64,000 nt of DNA from Proteobacteria bacterium SG_bin5 (GTDB lineage: Bacteria > Pseudomonadota > Alphaproteobacteria > Sphingomonadales > Sphingomonadaceae): contig LWDI01000062.1 of assembly GCA_002083475.1 (NCBI GenBank), positions 8,324-72,323 on the forward strand. The letters run 5' to 3'. The notes beneath the pieces were generated by a model, which was given only the letters and a program-made list of their open reading frames with translations, ran no database searches and was not told the DNA's origin. A program made the translations under genes and the position numbers. Each line of letters begins with the position of its first letter. Position 1 is the stretch's first letter. Shown here piece by piece: positions 7,252 to 15,904 of the stretch.

Positions 7252-8159
7252 GCTTCCTCGCCCTTGTAGATGGCGACGAGCTTGTCGAGCATCGCCAGCG
7301 CCTCGTCGCGCGGGCGCTGGAAGGTGTTGCGGCCGATGATCGAGCCATTGCCGCCGCCATCGCGGATGTCGCGCGCGTCTTGATAGACCGCGTCGGCGCC
7401 CTTGGCCGCCCCGCCCGAGAACACCACGATCCGCCGGCCGTTGAAGCAGCTTTTCACCACATGGCGCACACGCTCGGCCTGCGACGACCAATCCTGGCCC
7501 TCATAGGCTTTTTGCGCGTCCTTCTGCTCGATATGGTTGCTCGGCAGCTTCACCTTGATGATGTGCGCGCCGATCAGCGCCGCCATGTGCGCGGCATAAG
7601 CGCCGACGTCGAGCGCGAGCTCGCCCTCCTTCGACAGCTTGCCGCCGCGTGGATAGGACCAGATCACCGTCGCGATGCCGACCGAGGCGGCCTCGGCGCG
7701 CAGTTCCTTGATCTCCTCGATCATGTCGAACACGTCGTCGGCGCCGGGATAGATAGTGAAGCCGATCGCCGAGCAGCCGAGCCGCAGCGCATCGTCCACC
7801 CCGCCGGTCAGCGCTTGGTTGATCGAGGTCGACCAGCTGTTCGACGAGTTGAGCTTCAGGATGGTCGGGATCTGCCCGGCAAAACTGTCGGCGCCGGCCT
7901 CCAACATGCCGAGCGGCGCGGCATAGGCCGAAAGCCCCGCGTCGATCGCGAGCTGGAAGTGATAATGCGGGTCATAGGCGTCGGCGTTCACCGCGAAGCT
8001 GCGCGCCGGGCCATGTTCGAAGCCCTGGTCGACCGGCAGGATGATCATCTTGCCGGTGCCCCCCAGCCGGCCCTGCATCAAGATGCGGGCGAGATTGGCC
8101 TTCACCCCCGGATTGTCGGATTCATAATGGCTGAGAATGGCCTTTACCGTCGGCGTCAT
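7248..8159 (-). CDS. fbaB: Class I fructose-bisphosphate aldolase
   Basis: 303-residue DhnA-type class I aldolase, forming a Schiff base with a lysine and needing no metal. MIILPVDQGFEHGPARSF at about residues 37-54 is the family hallmark; IIKVKLPSN carries the likely Schiff-base Lys, and IVVFSGG with the later NGSIIGRNTFQR forms the phosphate site. ATG at 8159 (MTPTVKAILSHY) is chosen because AGGGGAG lies 6-10 bases upstream; an ATG at 8180 would add seven residues. It is part of a glycolytic block with pgk, gap and tkt on the same strand, interrupted by the plus-strand thioredoxin-like gene. The stop overlaps the SDR's presumed CTG start. Confidence 0.93.
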   Translation of the reverse strand: MTPTVKAILSHYESDNPGVKANLARILMQGRLGGTGKMIILPVDQGFEHGPARSFAVNADAYDPHYHFQLAIDAGLSAYAAPLGMLEAGADSFAGQIPTILKLNSSNSWSTSINQALTGGVDDALRLGCSAIGFTIYPGADDVFDMIEEIKELRAEAASVGIATVIWSYPRGGKLSKEGELALDVGAYAAHMAALIGAHIIKVKLPSNHIEQKDAQKAYEGQDWSSQAERVRHVVKSCFNGRRIVVFSGGAAKGADAVYQDARDIRDGGGNGSIIGRNTFQRPRDEALAMLDKLVAIYKGEEA

Positions 8160-8306
8160 GCTGCTCCCCTGACTGTGCATACGAATGCTGCCGGGCGCTT
8201 AGCCGCGCGCGGGCAAGGGGGCAACCGGCTAGCGCGCGGCGCGCGGCGCTTGACCGGGATGCGGAACCAAGAAACATTGGTCTACCGTCACCTAAGGGGG
8301 AGTCGC

Positions 8307-8801
8307 ATGATCCGCTCGACCGTCCTGCGCCTCGCGCTCATGCCCATAGCGCTCGCCCTGATCGGCACGGCACCCAAGCCGAAGCTCGGCGAGCCCGCTC
8401 CCGATGTCGAATTCACCCTAGTGAGCGGCGAAAAGGTGAAGCTCAGCGATTTGCGCGGGCAAGTCGTCGTCATCAATTTTTGGGCGACTTGGTGCGTGCC
8501 GTGCCGCCGCGAATTGCCGACGCTCGACTCCTTCTATCGGGTCACCCAAAAGCACGGCCTGCGCGTGTTCGCGGTAACGACCGAGGATTCGGTGCCGCTC
8601 TATCAGATGAAGAAACTATTCGCCGCGATGGCGATTTCACCGGTGAAGCGGATGAAAGGCCCTTACGACACTTTGGAGGGCGTGCCGACCAATTACATCA
8701 TCGATCGCGCTGGCCGCGTGCGCTATGCCAAGGCTGCGGCGTTCGAGCTCGACGATCTCAACCGCGAACTGATCCCGCTGCTCAACGAAAAGGTCGATTG
8801 A
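8307..8801 (+). CDS. TlpA-like thiol-disulfide oxidoreductase, exported
   Basis: 164 residues with an N-terminal signal segment (RLALMPIALALIGTAPKP), then a thioredoxin-fold domain of the TlpA/ResA/AhpC-TSA group. The redox pair is WCVPC, Cys63 and Cys66, in the context VVINFWATWCVPCRRELP. GVPTNYIIDRAGRV supplies the cis-Pro loop. Preceded by AAGGGGGAG. Likely periplasmic and reducing, as for ResA/CcmG relatives that serve cytochrome c maturation; two cytochromes c are encoded about 11 kb away, but no maturation genes are near. It is a single plus-strand gene within a minus-strand block. Confidence 0.87.
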   Translation: MIRSTVLRLALMPIALALIGTAPKPKLGEPAPDVEFTLVSGEKVKLSDLRGQVVVINFWATWCVPCRRELPTLDSFYRVTQKHGLRVFAVTTEDSVPLYQMKKLFAAMAISPVKRMKGPYDTLEGVPTNYIIDRAGRVRYAKAAAFELDDLNRELIPLLNEKVD

Positions 8802-8807
8802 CGGCGA

Positions 8808-9428
8808 TCACAGCGGCTGCACGCTGCGGTTCGCGCTCAAATTCACCGCGATCGAGATTCGCAGCCCCGCGCCGTCATGCGCGCGCACCGAATGGGTGAG
8901 CCAGGCGGGGAACAGGATCAGCATGCCCGGCTCGGGCCGCGTGTCGACCAATTGCTCGCCGCCCGCGTCGCGAAAGCGCAGCATCGGCGCGTGCGCGTCG
9001 AGCGCGGGCAGGCGCGGATCGTGCAGCACCAGCTCGCCCCCCGCCCCCGGATCGACCCGCACATAATAAACGGCGGACCAATAGCAGCCGCCGTGATGAT
9101 GCGGCGCATTGGCCGCGCCCGTCGGATTGACGTTCGCCCAGGCCTCGAGCGACCAGCCGCGCCGGTGGCCGGGCCGCGCCTGCAAATCCTCGGTCGCGGC
9201 GTCGGCGAGCTCGACGATGCGGCGGATCACCGGCGTCACCGGATCGCGCGCCCAGTGGAGCAGCTCCAGGTCCGAATGCCAGCCGCCTTGGTTCGAGCGG
9301 GTGATGCCCGGATCGGCCGCGCGGCGCGCGAGGATCAGCGGTTCGAGCGCGGCGTTGATCGCGGGCGCTTCCGCCAGCCGGTCGATGATGACCGGGGTCG
9401 CGAACAGCAGCTCGCGCCGCGCCGTCAC
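8808..9428 (-). CDS. 2OG-Fe(II) oxygenase family protein (TIGR02466-type)
   Basis: 206-residue putative 2-oxoglutarate/Fe(II)-dependent oxygenase. ANAPHHHGGCYWSAVYYV contains the first Fe ligand region, LTHSVRAHDGAGLRISIAVN the distal His and the Arg that holds 2-oxoglutarate. The conserved N-terminal LFATPVII and NQGGWHSD identify the TIGR02466 family. The start is GTG at 9428, overlapping the pgk stop as GTGA, giving MTARRELLF. Function in this family is unknown. Co-translation with pgk is likely. Confidence 0.82.
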   Translation of the reverse strand: MTARRELLFATPVIIDRLAEAPAINAALEPLILARRAADPGITRSNQGGWHSDLELLHWARDPVTPVIRRIVELADAATEDLQARPGHRRGWSLEAWANVNPTGAANAPHHHGGCYWSAVYYVRVDPGAGGELVLHDPRLPALDAHAPMLRFRDAGGEQLVDTRPEPGMLILFPAWLTHSVRAHDGAGLRISIAVNLSANRSVQPL

Positions 9429-10612
9429 CGCGCGAGCGCCGCGACGCCCGGCAGCGCCTTGCCTTCCATCCATTCGAGGAACGCGCCGCCCGCGGTCGAG
9501 ACGAAGCTCATCGCGTCGGCCACCCCGGCGGCGTTGAGCGCGGCGACGGTATCGCCCCCGCCCGCGACCGAGACGAGCGAACCTTCGGCGGTCAGCGCGG
9601 CCGCCGTGCGCGCGAGCGCGACGGTCGCGGCGTCGAAGGGCGGCGTCTCGAACGCGCCGAGCGGGCCGTTCCACACCAGCGTGCGGCAGGTTTTGAGCAC
9701 ATCGCCCAAGGCCTCCACCGCCGCCGGGCCGATATCGAGAATCATCTCGTCGGGCGCGACTTCGTGGACGTTGCAGGTGCGCAGCGATGGCGGGTTCGCG
9801 GCGAATTCCTTCGCGACCACCACGTCATAGGGCAGATGGATGGTGCAGCCCGCGCTTTCGGCCGCCGCGAAAATTTGCTCGGCGGTGCCGGTCAGCTCAT
9901 GCTCGCACAAGGACTTGCCGACATTCACCCCGCGCGCGGCGAGGAAGGTGTTCGCCATACCGCCGCCGATCACCAGATGATCGACCCGCGCGACCAGATG
10001 CTTCAGCACGTCGAGCTTGGTCGAAACCTTGGCGCCGCCGACCACCGCCGCGACCGGATGCGTAGGATTGCCGAGCGCCTTGTCGAGCGCGTCGAGCTCG
10101 GCCTCCATCTGCCGTCCCGCGAAGGCGGGCAGCCGGTGCGCGAGGCCTTCGGTCGAGGCATGCGCGCGGTGCGCGGCGGAAAAGGCATCGTTCACGTACA
10201 GATCGCCGAGCGCGGCGAAGCGATCGATCGTCGCGGGATCGTTCTTCTCCTCGCCGCCGAAAAAGCGCGTATTTTCCAGCAGCGCGACGTCGCCGGGCTG
10301 GAGCGTCGCGATCGCCTCGACATCGCCTTCCCAATCGACATAGCGCACCGGGCGACCGAGCACGGCCGAAAAGGGCCGGGTGAGCTGCGCGGTCGAAAAT
10401 TCGGGCGTGGGCGCCTTGGGCCGGCCGAAATGCGCGAGCACCAGCACGATCGCGCCCTTGTCCGCCAATTCGGCGACGGTCGGCACGGCGGCGCGCAGGC
10501 GGGTGTCGTCGGAGACGGCGCCCTCGGCCATCGGCACGTTCAGATCCTCGCGCACCAACACGCGCTTGCCATGGACGTCGCCCATATCGTCCAGCGTCTT
10601 GAAAGCTCTCAC
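9425..10612 (-). CDS. pgk: Phosphoglycerate kinase
   Basis: 395 residues, normal length. Transfers phosphate between 1,3-bisphosphoglycerate and ADP. RVLVREDLNVPM is the family signature near residue 17; LAHFGRPK, LLENTRFF, GGAKVSTK, GGGMANTFL and the C-terminal VSVAGGGDTVAAL, with STAGGAFLEWMEGK, are all intact. GTG at 10612 (VRAFKTLDDMGDV) is chosen since this N-terminus is the usual one; it overlaps the MOSC gene stop as GTGA. The stop in turn overlaps the oxygenase start. Confidence 0.96.
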   Translation of the reverse strand: MRAFKTLDDMGDVHGKRVLVREDLNVPMAEGAVSDDTRLRAAVPTVAELADKGAIVLVLAHFGRPKAPTPEFSTAQLTRPFSAVLGRPVRYVDWEGDVEAIATLQPGDVALLENTRFFGGEEKNDPATIDRFAALGDLYVNDAFSAAHRAHASTEGLAHRLPAFAGRQMEAELDALDKALGNPTHPVAAVVGGAKVSTKLDVLKHLVARVDHLVIGGGMANTFLAARGVNVGKSLCEHELTGTAEQIFAAAESAGCTIHLPYDVVVAKEFAANPPSLRTCNVHEVAPDEMILDIGPAAVEALGDVLKTCRTLVWNGPLGAFETPPFDAATVALARTAAALTAEGSLVSVAGGGDTVAALNAAGVADAMSFVSTAGGAFLEWMEGKALPGVAALAR

Positions 10613-11085
10613 GCCACCAACTCCCCAAGATTTTCGATTTCGACCCTGTCCCCCACCGCGACCACGCCGCCGCTCAGCACGCGCGCGCAAATCCCGCCGC
10701 GCCAATCGGGGCGCAGCGCCGCCTGCAGGCCGGGGAGCAATTCGTCCATCCGCTGGCACGGATCGCATTCGATCGTGACTTCGAGCCGGACGTCGCCGAT
10801 CCGCAGCACCACGCCGGGCGCGCGCGGCAGATCGAGCCCCGCGACGAGCAGATTGGCGCGCCGTTCCCACCAGGGAAGATCGGCGCCGAGCTCGGCCATC
10901 GCCGCCGCCCAAGCATCGGCCCCGATCAGCGTCACTTGCCGGCGGTTACGCCCGCCGGGTTTGAGCCGGCCTTTGCAATCGCCCTCGACACCGAATTCGG
11001 GCGCGATCGCCACGCGATCGAGCACGTCCATCGCCGCGCGGGGGGCGGCGTGGCGGGCGATGCCGGCAAGGGTGGCGGCGGTCAT
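10609..11085 (-). CDS. MOSC domain-containing protein
   Basis: 158-residue stand-alone MOSC domain, a beta-barrel related to the C-terminal domain of molybdenum cofactor sulfurases. Visible: GVEGDCKGRL near residues 33-42, RRQVTLIGADAW, RRANLLVAGLDLP, and ECDPCQRMDE carrying the invariant Cys. Stand-alone MOSC proteins such as YiiM help reduce N-hydroxylated compounds; this one is of unknown activity. It is coupled to pgk by a 4-base overlap, an odd partner for a glycolytic gene but possibly only transcriptional. Interesting beside the N-hydroxylase gene about 9 kb away, though no link can be shown. Confidence 0.85.
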   Translation of the reverse strand: MTAATLAGIARHAAPRAAMDVLDRVAIAPEFGVEGDCKGRLKPGGRNRRQVTLIGADAWAAAMAELGADLPWWERRANLLVAGLDLPRAPGVVLRIGDVRLEVTIECDPCQRMDELLPGLQAALRPDWRGGICARVLSGGVVAVGDRVEIENLGELVA

Positions 11086-11117
11086 CTAGCCGCCGACCTC
11101 GGTGATCAGCGCCGGAC

Positions 11118-11343
11118 GCGAACTCCTCCCCCGGCGGGGGAGGTGTCGCCCGCGCAGCGGGTGACGGAGGGGTGTCCCCGGCAGATAGAGGGCGTCACCC
11201 CTCCACCATCGCTGCGCGATGGTCCCCCTCCCCTGCAAGGGGAGGAGCTTTTTCGCCCACACTAACCCGTTCGCCCCGAGCAGCGTCGAGGGGCGCGCCA
11301 AGGGGCACGTGCCTCGACTTGGCTCGGCGCGAACGGGGTTGAG
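11118..11343. repeat. Intergenic palindromic repeats, families C and D
   Basis: 11118-11252 is a family C element: CCCCCGGCGGGGGAGG at one end and CCCCTCCCCTGCAAGGGGAGG at the other, enclosing GGAGGGGTG...CACCCCTCC and CATCGCTGCGCGATGG. Relatives lie at 26439-26566, 29035-29168 and 30118-30304. 11265-11343 is a family D element, CCGTTCGCCCCGAGC...CGCGAACGGG, with a relative at 38850-39045. Together they fill the space between the MOSC gene and gap. Confidence 0.75.
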
Positions 11344-11354
11344 GGCGCCGGACA

Positions 11355-12365
11355 TCAAATCAGCGCGGCCATCGCCTTGGCGGTGTCGACCATGCGGTTC
11401 GAGAAGCCCCATTCATTGTCGTACCAGCTGACGACACGCACCAGCTTGCCGTCGATCACCGCCGTCTCCAGGCTGTCGATCGTCGACGAGGCGGGCGCGT
11501 GGAGCAGGTCGATCGAGACCAAAGGGACCTCGCTATAATCGAGAATGCCCTTGAGCGCCGCGCTCTCCGAAGCGGCCTTCAGCACCGCGTTCACCTCGTC
11601 GCGGGTCACGTCGCGCTTGGGGGTGAAGGTCAGGTCGACCAGGCTCACGTCCGGCGTCGGCACGCGGATCGCCGAGCCGTCGAGCTTGCCCTTCAGCTCG
11701 GGCAGCACCTCGCCCACCGCGCGCGCGGCGCCGGTGGTGGTCGGGATCATGCTCATCGCCGCCGCGCGCGCGCGGCGCAGATCCTTGTGGACCTGATCGA
11801 GGATCTTCTGATCGTTGGTATAGGCGTGGACCGTCGTCATCAGCCCACGCTCGATGCCGAACGCCTCGTTCAGCACCTTGGCGACCGGCGCCAGGCAATT
11901 GGTGGTGCACGACGCGTTCGAGACGATGGTGTGATCGGCGGTCAGCTTGTCGTGATTGACGCCGTAGACCACCGTCAGATCGGCGCCCTTGGCCGGGGCC
12001 GAGATCAGCACGCGCTTGGCGCCCGCGTCGAGATGCTTTTGCGCCTGGTCGCGATCGGTGAAGAAGCCGGTGCATTCCAGCACCAGATCGATGCCGAGTT
12101 CGGCGTGGGGCAGCTTGGCCGGGTCACGCTCGGCGGTGACGCGGATGCGCTTGCCATCGATGACGAGGTCATTGCCCTCGGCGGCGACGGTGCCGGGATA
12201 GCGGCCATGGACCGAATCGCGCTCGAACAGCCAGGCGTTCGACTTGGCGTCGGCCAAATCGTTGATCGCGACCAGTTCGAGGCCGGTATCGCCCTGTTCG
12301 AGCATCGCCCGCGCGACGAGGCGACCGATGCGCCCGAAACCGTTGATCGCTACCTTCACCGTCAT
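11355..12365 (-). CDS. gap: Type I glyceraldehyde-3-phosphate dehydrogenase
   Basis: 336 residues. Oxidises glyceraldehyde-3-phosphate to 1,3-bisphosphoglycerate. NAD fold GFGRIGRL at residues 9-16, active-site SNASCTTNC with Cys153, base His180 in VHAYTNDQ, and C-terminal WYDNEWGFSNRM. AINDLAD at 34-40 keeps the acidic residue that favours NAD. ATG at 12365 is preferred to the GTG at 12374 because GGAG sits 8 bases upstream of it. Follows tkt by 13 bases on the same strand, so tkt-gap are one transcript. Confidence 0.97.
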   Translation of the reverse strand: MTVKVAINGFGRIGRLVARAMLEQGDTGLELVAINDLADAKSNAWLFERDSVHGRYPGTVAAEGNDLVIDGKRIRVTAERDPAKLPHAELGIDLVLECTGFFTDRDQAQKHLDAGAKRVLISAPAKGADLTVVYGVNHDKLTADHTIVSNASCTTNCLAPVAKVLNEAFGIERGLMTTVHAYTNDQKILDQVHKDLRRARAAAMSMIPTTTGAARAVGEVLPELKGKLDGSAIRVPTPDVSLVDLTFTPKRDVTRDEVNAVLKAASESAALKGILDYSEVPLVSIDLLHAPASSTIDSLETAVIDGKLVRVVSWYDNEWGFSNRMVDTAKAMAALI

Positions 12366-12378
12366 TCGATCCACTCCA

Positions 12379-14346
12379 TTACTTCGCCAATTTGGCCATG
12401 ATCGCCGGCACGATCGCCGCCGCCGTCAGCCCGAAATGCCGATACAAATCCTCGGCCGGGGCCGAGGCGCCGAAGCCGTCGATCCCGAAGCGCAGGCCGT
12501 CCGCCCCGGTCCAACGTTCCCAGCCGAAGGTCGTGCCCGCCTCGATCGAGACTTTGAGCGTGTCGGCGGGGAGCAGCTCGGCCTGATAGTCGGTGTCTTG
12601 CGCGGCGAAGCGCGTCCAGCTGGGCATCGAGACGACATCGGCGCCGATGCCTTGCGCCTCGAGCGCCTCGGCGACTTGCACCGCGAGGCTTACCTCGGAG
12701 CCGGTCGCGATCAGGACCACGGCGCGGGGCGCCTGAGCGGCGCGCAAGCGATAGGCCCCGCGCGCGCTGAGCATCCCGCCTTCGGCGCGCAGCGTCGGCA
12801 GATTTTGGCGCGACAAGGCGAGCAGCGACGGCCCCTCGGCGCGGGCGAGCGCGAGGGTCCAGCATTCGGCGGTCTCGACCGCATCGCAGGGGCGGAAGAC
12901 TTCGAGATTGGGGATCATCCGCAGGCTTTGCAGATGCTCGATCGGCTGGTGCGTCGGGCCGTCCTCGCCCAGCCCGATCGAATCATGCGTCATCACGTAA
13001 ATGACGCGGGCACGCTGGAGCGCCGACAGCCGAATCGCGGCGCGCGCATAATCGGCGAAAACCAGGAAAGTCCCGCCATAGGGGATGACGCCGCCATGCA
13101 GCGCCATGCCGTTCATCGCCGCCGCCATGCCGAATTCGCGAATGCCGTAATAGAGATAGCGGCCGCCGTAATTTTCGGACGTCAGCGGCGCGGTGGCGGC
13201 GGTCTTGGTGTTGTTCGAGCCGGTCAAATCGGCCGAGCCGCCGATCAGTTCGGGAACGAGCGGGGTGATCGCCTCGAGCGCCATTTCGCTCGCCTTGCGC
13301 GTCGCGATCTTCGGCGCCTCGGCGATGAGCTTGGCGACGAACGCCTCGGCCTCGCCCTGGGGCGCGGGGAGCGTGCCCGCGATGCGGCGCTCGAATTCGG
13401 CGCGCTCGGGATGCGCGGCGAGGCGCGCTTCCCAGGCGGCGCGCGCGTCCGCGGCGCGTTTGCCCGCGCGCAGCCAGGCCTCGCGAATCGCATCGGGGAT
13501 GTCGAACGGCGCCGCGCTCCAGCCGAGCGCCTCGCGCGCGCCCGCGACTTCGGCGGCGCCGAGCGGGGCGCCATGCGTCTTGGCGGTGCCCTGTTTGGTC
13601 GGCGCGCCCTTGCCGATCACCGTGCGGCAGCGGATCAGCGAGGGGCGCGGATCGGCGGCGGCCTCGGCGAGCGCTTCGGCGACGGCGGCGAAATCATGCC
13701 CGTCGCATTCGACGACATGCCAGCCGGTCGCGGCGAAGCGCGCGGGGATGTCTTCGCTCGACGAAAGCGAGACCGCGCCGTCGATGGTGATCTGGTTATC
13801 GTCCCACAGCACGTTCAGCCGGCCGAGCTTCAAATGCCCGGCGAGCCCGATCGCTTCGTGGTTGATGCCCTCCATCAGGCAGCCGTCGCCCGCGATCACC
13901 CAGGTGCGGTGATCGACCAGCGCGTCGCCGAACAGCGCGTTCAGATGCCGCTCGGCGACCGCCATGCCGACCGCCATGGCGAGCCCCTGCCCCAACGGCC
14001 CGGTCGTGCATTCGACGCCGGCGAGCTCGAAATTCTCGGGGTGGCCGGCGCAGGGGCTGCCCAATTGGCGGAACGCCTTGATGTCGTCGATCGTCGGGCG
14101 GGCATAGCCCGTCAGGTGCAGCAGCGCGTAGATCAGCATCGATCCGTGCCCTGCCGAGAGCACGAAGCGGTCGCGATCGGCCCAATGCGGATCGGCGGGA
14201 TCGAATTTCAGAAACTGGGTGAACAGCACCGTCGCCGCGTCGGCCATGCCCATCGGCATGCCGGGATGGCCCGAATTGGCGGCCTCGACCGCGTCCATCG
14301 CGAGCGCGCGAATGGCATTGGCGAGTTGTTGGTCGGTCGCGGCCAT
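12379..14346 (-). CDS. tkt: Transketolase
   Basis: 655 residues, thiamine-diphosphate enzyme moving two-carbon units between sugar phosphates. SGHPGMPMGMA at about 25-35, GHGSML at 67-72, the ThDP motif starting GDG at 153-155 (AGDGCLMEG), and later DSIGLGEDGPTHQPIE and the C-terminal half with the catalytic Glu in GIREFGMAAAMNG. ATG at 14346 has GGAG 6-9 bases upstream. First gene of the tkt-gap pair, divergent from the small coiled-coil/zapA operon at 14480; the 130-base gap should hold both promoters, but no strong consensus stood out. Confidence 0.97.
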   Translation of the reverse strand: MAATDQQLANAIRALAMDAVEAANSGHPGMPMGMADAATVLFTQFLKFDPADPHWADRDRFVLSAGHGSMLIYALLHLTGYARPTIDDIKAFRQLGSPCAGHPENFELAGVECTTGPLGQGLAMAVGMAVAERHLNALFGDALVDHRTWVIAGDGCLMEGINHEAIGLAGHLKLGRLNVLWDDNQITIDGAVSLSSSEDIPARFAATGWHVVECDGHDFAAVAEALAEAAADPRPSLIRCRTVIGKGAPTKQGTAKTHGAPLGAAEVAGAREALGWSAAPFDIPDAIREAWLRAGKRAADARAAWEARLAAHPERAEFERRIAGTLPAPQGEAEAFVAKLIAEAPKIATRKASEMALEAITPLVPELIGGSADLTGSNNTKTAATAPLTSENYGGRYLYYGIREFGMAAAMNGMALHGGVIPYGGTFLVFADYARAAIRLSALQRARVIYVMTHDSIGLGEDGPTHQPIEHLQSLRMIPNLEVFRPCDAVETAECWTLALARAEGPSLLALSRQNLPTLRAEGGMLSARGAYRLRAAQAPRAVVLIATGSEVSLAVQVAEALEAQGIGADVVSMPSWTRFAAQDTDYQAELLPADTLKVSIEAGTTFGWERWTGADGLRFGIDGFGASAPAEDLYRHFGLTAAAIVPAIMAKLAK

Positions 14347-14479
14347 TGGGTCTCCGCTGCGGCCCCGGGGGCCTTGAGTCGAAAGTTGCGCGCGTCTTTG
14401 CGGCGCGGCGGCGCCCCCGTCAACCGCCTGACCGCCCGCCCCGCTTGCGGCCCCCGCAAGCCATGCTAGGCTGACGCGC

Positions 14480-14647
14480 ATGGCGGAAGCGATGGCGCGG
14501 ATCGAAGCCGCGCTCGATCGGATCGAGCGCGCGGCGGCGCGGCACCAGGAAAGGGCCGAAGCGCTGGCGGCGCGGCACGCCCGGCTGCGCGAACGCGTGG
14601 CGGCGGCGGTCGAAGCGCTCGACGCGCTCGGCGAGCGCCATGGCTGA
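14480..14647 (+). CDS. Small coiled-coil protein upstream of zapA
   Basis: 55 residues, almost only Ala, Arg, Glu and Leu: MAEAMARIEAALDRIERAA followed by ERAEALAARHARLRERVA and ALDALGERHG. Heptad spacing predicts one long helix. The stop overlaps the zapA start (ATGGCTGA), which supports real translation. Similar short proteins commonly precede zapA in alphaproteobacteria; a role in division through ZapA is plausible but not shown. Confidence 0.7.
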   Translation: MAEAMARIEAALDRIERAAARHQERAEALAARHARLRERVAAAVEALDALGERHG

Positions 14648-14939
14648 GGTGGTGATCGCGCTCGGCGGGCGGCTCTATCCGGTCGCCTGCGCCGATGGCC
14701 AGGAGGATCATCTGCGCGCGCTCGGCGCGACGCTCGCCGACTTATGGCCCCAGGCGCAGCGCGCCGCCGGCGCCGCCCCCGCCGAGCGCGTGCTGCTGCT
14801 GATCGCGCTGATGCTCGCCGATGCGCTGGCAGAGGCACGCGCGGCGCCATCGGGGCTCGACGCGGCGCGGCTCGACCAAGTCGCCGCCCGGCTCGAAGCT
14901 TTGGCGGAAAGCCTTGAGGAAGGCGCGCAAAACCCCTAG
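14640..14939 (+). CDS. zapA: Cell division protein ZapA
   Basis: 99-residue FtsZ-associated protein. N-terminal VVIALGGRLYPVACADGQEDHL is the ZapA globular head (beta-hairpin and helix), followed by helices with LLLIALMLADALAEAR and a C-terminal coiled coil DQVAARLEALAESLEEGAQ. ZapA tetramers bundle FtsZ filaments at midcell. The order zapA - 6S RNA - ygfA that follows is widely kept in proteobacteria and confirms the call. Confidence 0.92.
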   Translation: MAEVVIALGGRLYPVACADGQEDHLRALGATLADLWPQAQRAAGAAPAERVLLLIALMLADALAEARAAPSGLDAARLDQVAARLEALAESLEEGAQNP

Positions 14940-14942
14940 ATA

Positions 14943-15114
14943 GGCCAGTGGCGGGTACTGCCCGGCACGAGCTTTAGGAACATCCCTGAGGCGATATCAC
15001 CATCCACGGGGGCTGTCCCTACCCGGGCCCTGGCCCAGGCACATGGTCCCCACCTGACGTTGAGGCGTCAGAGGATATTCGAGCAAACGACCCATGGTGG
15101 TCCCGCCACTTGCC
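14943..15114 (+). ncRNA. ssrS: 6S RNA
   Basis: The gap between zapA and ygfA is the classic place of 6S RNA, which binds sigma70 RNA polymerase as a promoter mimic. The ends form a long closing stem: AGTGGCGGG at 14947-14955 pairs perfectly with CCCGCCACT at 15102-15110, extended past one mismatch by GGC/GCC (14943-14945 with 15112-15114). Inside are CCACGGGGGCTGTCC and GGGCCCTGGCCC, fitting the rod with a large central bubble. Ends are estimated from the pairing. The 3' stem overlaps the annotated ygfA start at 15094. Confidence 0.85.
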
Positions 15115-15639
15115 CCCACCAAGACCGAGCTGCGCGCCGCGATGCGCCTCGCGCGGCGGGCGTTCGCGCCGGTGCCGATCGCGCCGCCCGCGCAATTCCT
15201 GGAGCGGCTCGCCGCGCCGGGGGTGATCGCCGCTTATCTGCCGGTCGCCGGCGAGGCCGATCCCGCGCTGCTCGTCGCCGCCGCGATCGACCGCGGCTGG
15301 CGGCTCGCGCTGCCGCGCGTGACGCGCCGCGACGCGCCGATGCAGTTCCTCGACGGCGCCGCGCCGCGCGAGGCCGGCCCGCTCGGGCTCACTCAACCGA
15401 TCGCGACCGCCGCCGCGCTGGCGCCCGATCTGATCCTCACCCCGCTCGTCGCGTTCGACGCGCGGCTCAACCGATTGGGGCAAGGCGCGGGCTTTTACGA
15501 CCGTGCGTTCGCCGACCACCCGCGCGCCTTGCGGATCGGCGTCGCCTGGTCCATCCAGCAAGCGCCGACGGTGCCGACCGACCCTTGGGACGTGCCGCTC
15601 GACGCGCTCATCACCGAGAAAGGCTGGTTCGATCGATGA
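15094..15639 (+). CDS. ygfA: 5-formyltetrahydrofolate cyclo-ligase
   Basis: 181 residues. ATP-dependent conversion of 5-formyl-THF to 5,10-methenyl-THF. The family signature LGQGAGFYDRAFA lies near residues 129-141 after LTPLVAFDARLNR; VAWSIQQAPTVPTDPWDVPLD and the closing ITEKGWFDR are standard. The ATG at 15094 lies inside the 3' strand of the 6S RNA stem, so ribosomes may instead use GTG at 15097, or the message may be made by processing away from 6S. The stop overlaps the next gene as ATGA. Confidence 0.9.
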   Translation: MVVPPLAPTKTELRAAMRLARRAFAPVPIAPPAQFLERLAAPGVIAAYLPVAGEADPALLVAAAIDRGWRLALPRVTRRDAPMQFLDGAAPREAGPLGLTQPIATAAALAPDLILTPLVAFDARLNRLGQGAGFYDRAFADHPRALRIGVAWSIQQAPTVPTDPWDVPLDALITEKGWFDR

Positions 15640-15851
15640 CCCCCAGTTGGCGCAAACCCGCGGGCGCGCTGCTGCTACTGGTGCTGATCGCGCTATGGGC
15701 GGGGCTGATCGCGAGCCTGTCGCGCGTGATCGGTGGCTTGCCCGCGCTCGCGCAAGCGGGATTTTACCTCGTCACCGGGCTGATCTGGATCGCGCCCTTG
15801 AAGCCGCTCTTGCGCTGGATGGAGACGGGCCGCTGGCGCGCGCAAAAATAG
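15636..15851 (+). CDS. DUF2842 membrane protein
   Basis: 71-residue inner-membrane protein with two hydrophobic spans (ALLLLVLIALWAGLIASL and AGFYLVTGLIWIAPLKPLL) and a basic C-terminus, LLRWMETGRWRAQK. This is the DUF2842 pattern, known almost only from alphaproteobacteria and of unknown function. Start overlaps the ygfA stop, so it is the last gene of the zapA-6S-ygfA group, followed directly by a hairpin. Confidence 0.85.
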   Translation: MTPSWRKPAGALLLLVLIALWAGLIASLSRVIGGLPALAQAGFYLVTGLIWIAPLKPLLRWMETGRWRAQK

Positions 15852-15877
15852 GCCCCTTTCGCGGTGACGAAAGGGGC
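15852..15877 (+). terminator. Hairpin after DUF2842 gene, possible terminator
   Basis: Perfect 10-bp inverted repeat GCCCCTTTCG / CGAAAGGGGC with a 6-base loop, starting at the last base of the stop codon. There is no T-run after it, so termination strength is uncertain; it also separates two convergent genes. Confidence 0.5.
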
Positions 15878-15904
15878 GAGTGATCTAGGGAGTGGAACGC
15901 GGGG

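Noticed and set aside
12244..14469. Long plus-strand open frame of 741 codons opposite tkt
   Set aside because: It is antisense to transketolase, whose full-length motifs are certain; the antisense protein is Arg/Gly/Ala-rich without domains, an effect of high GC.
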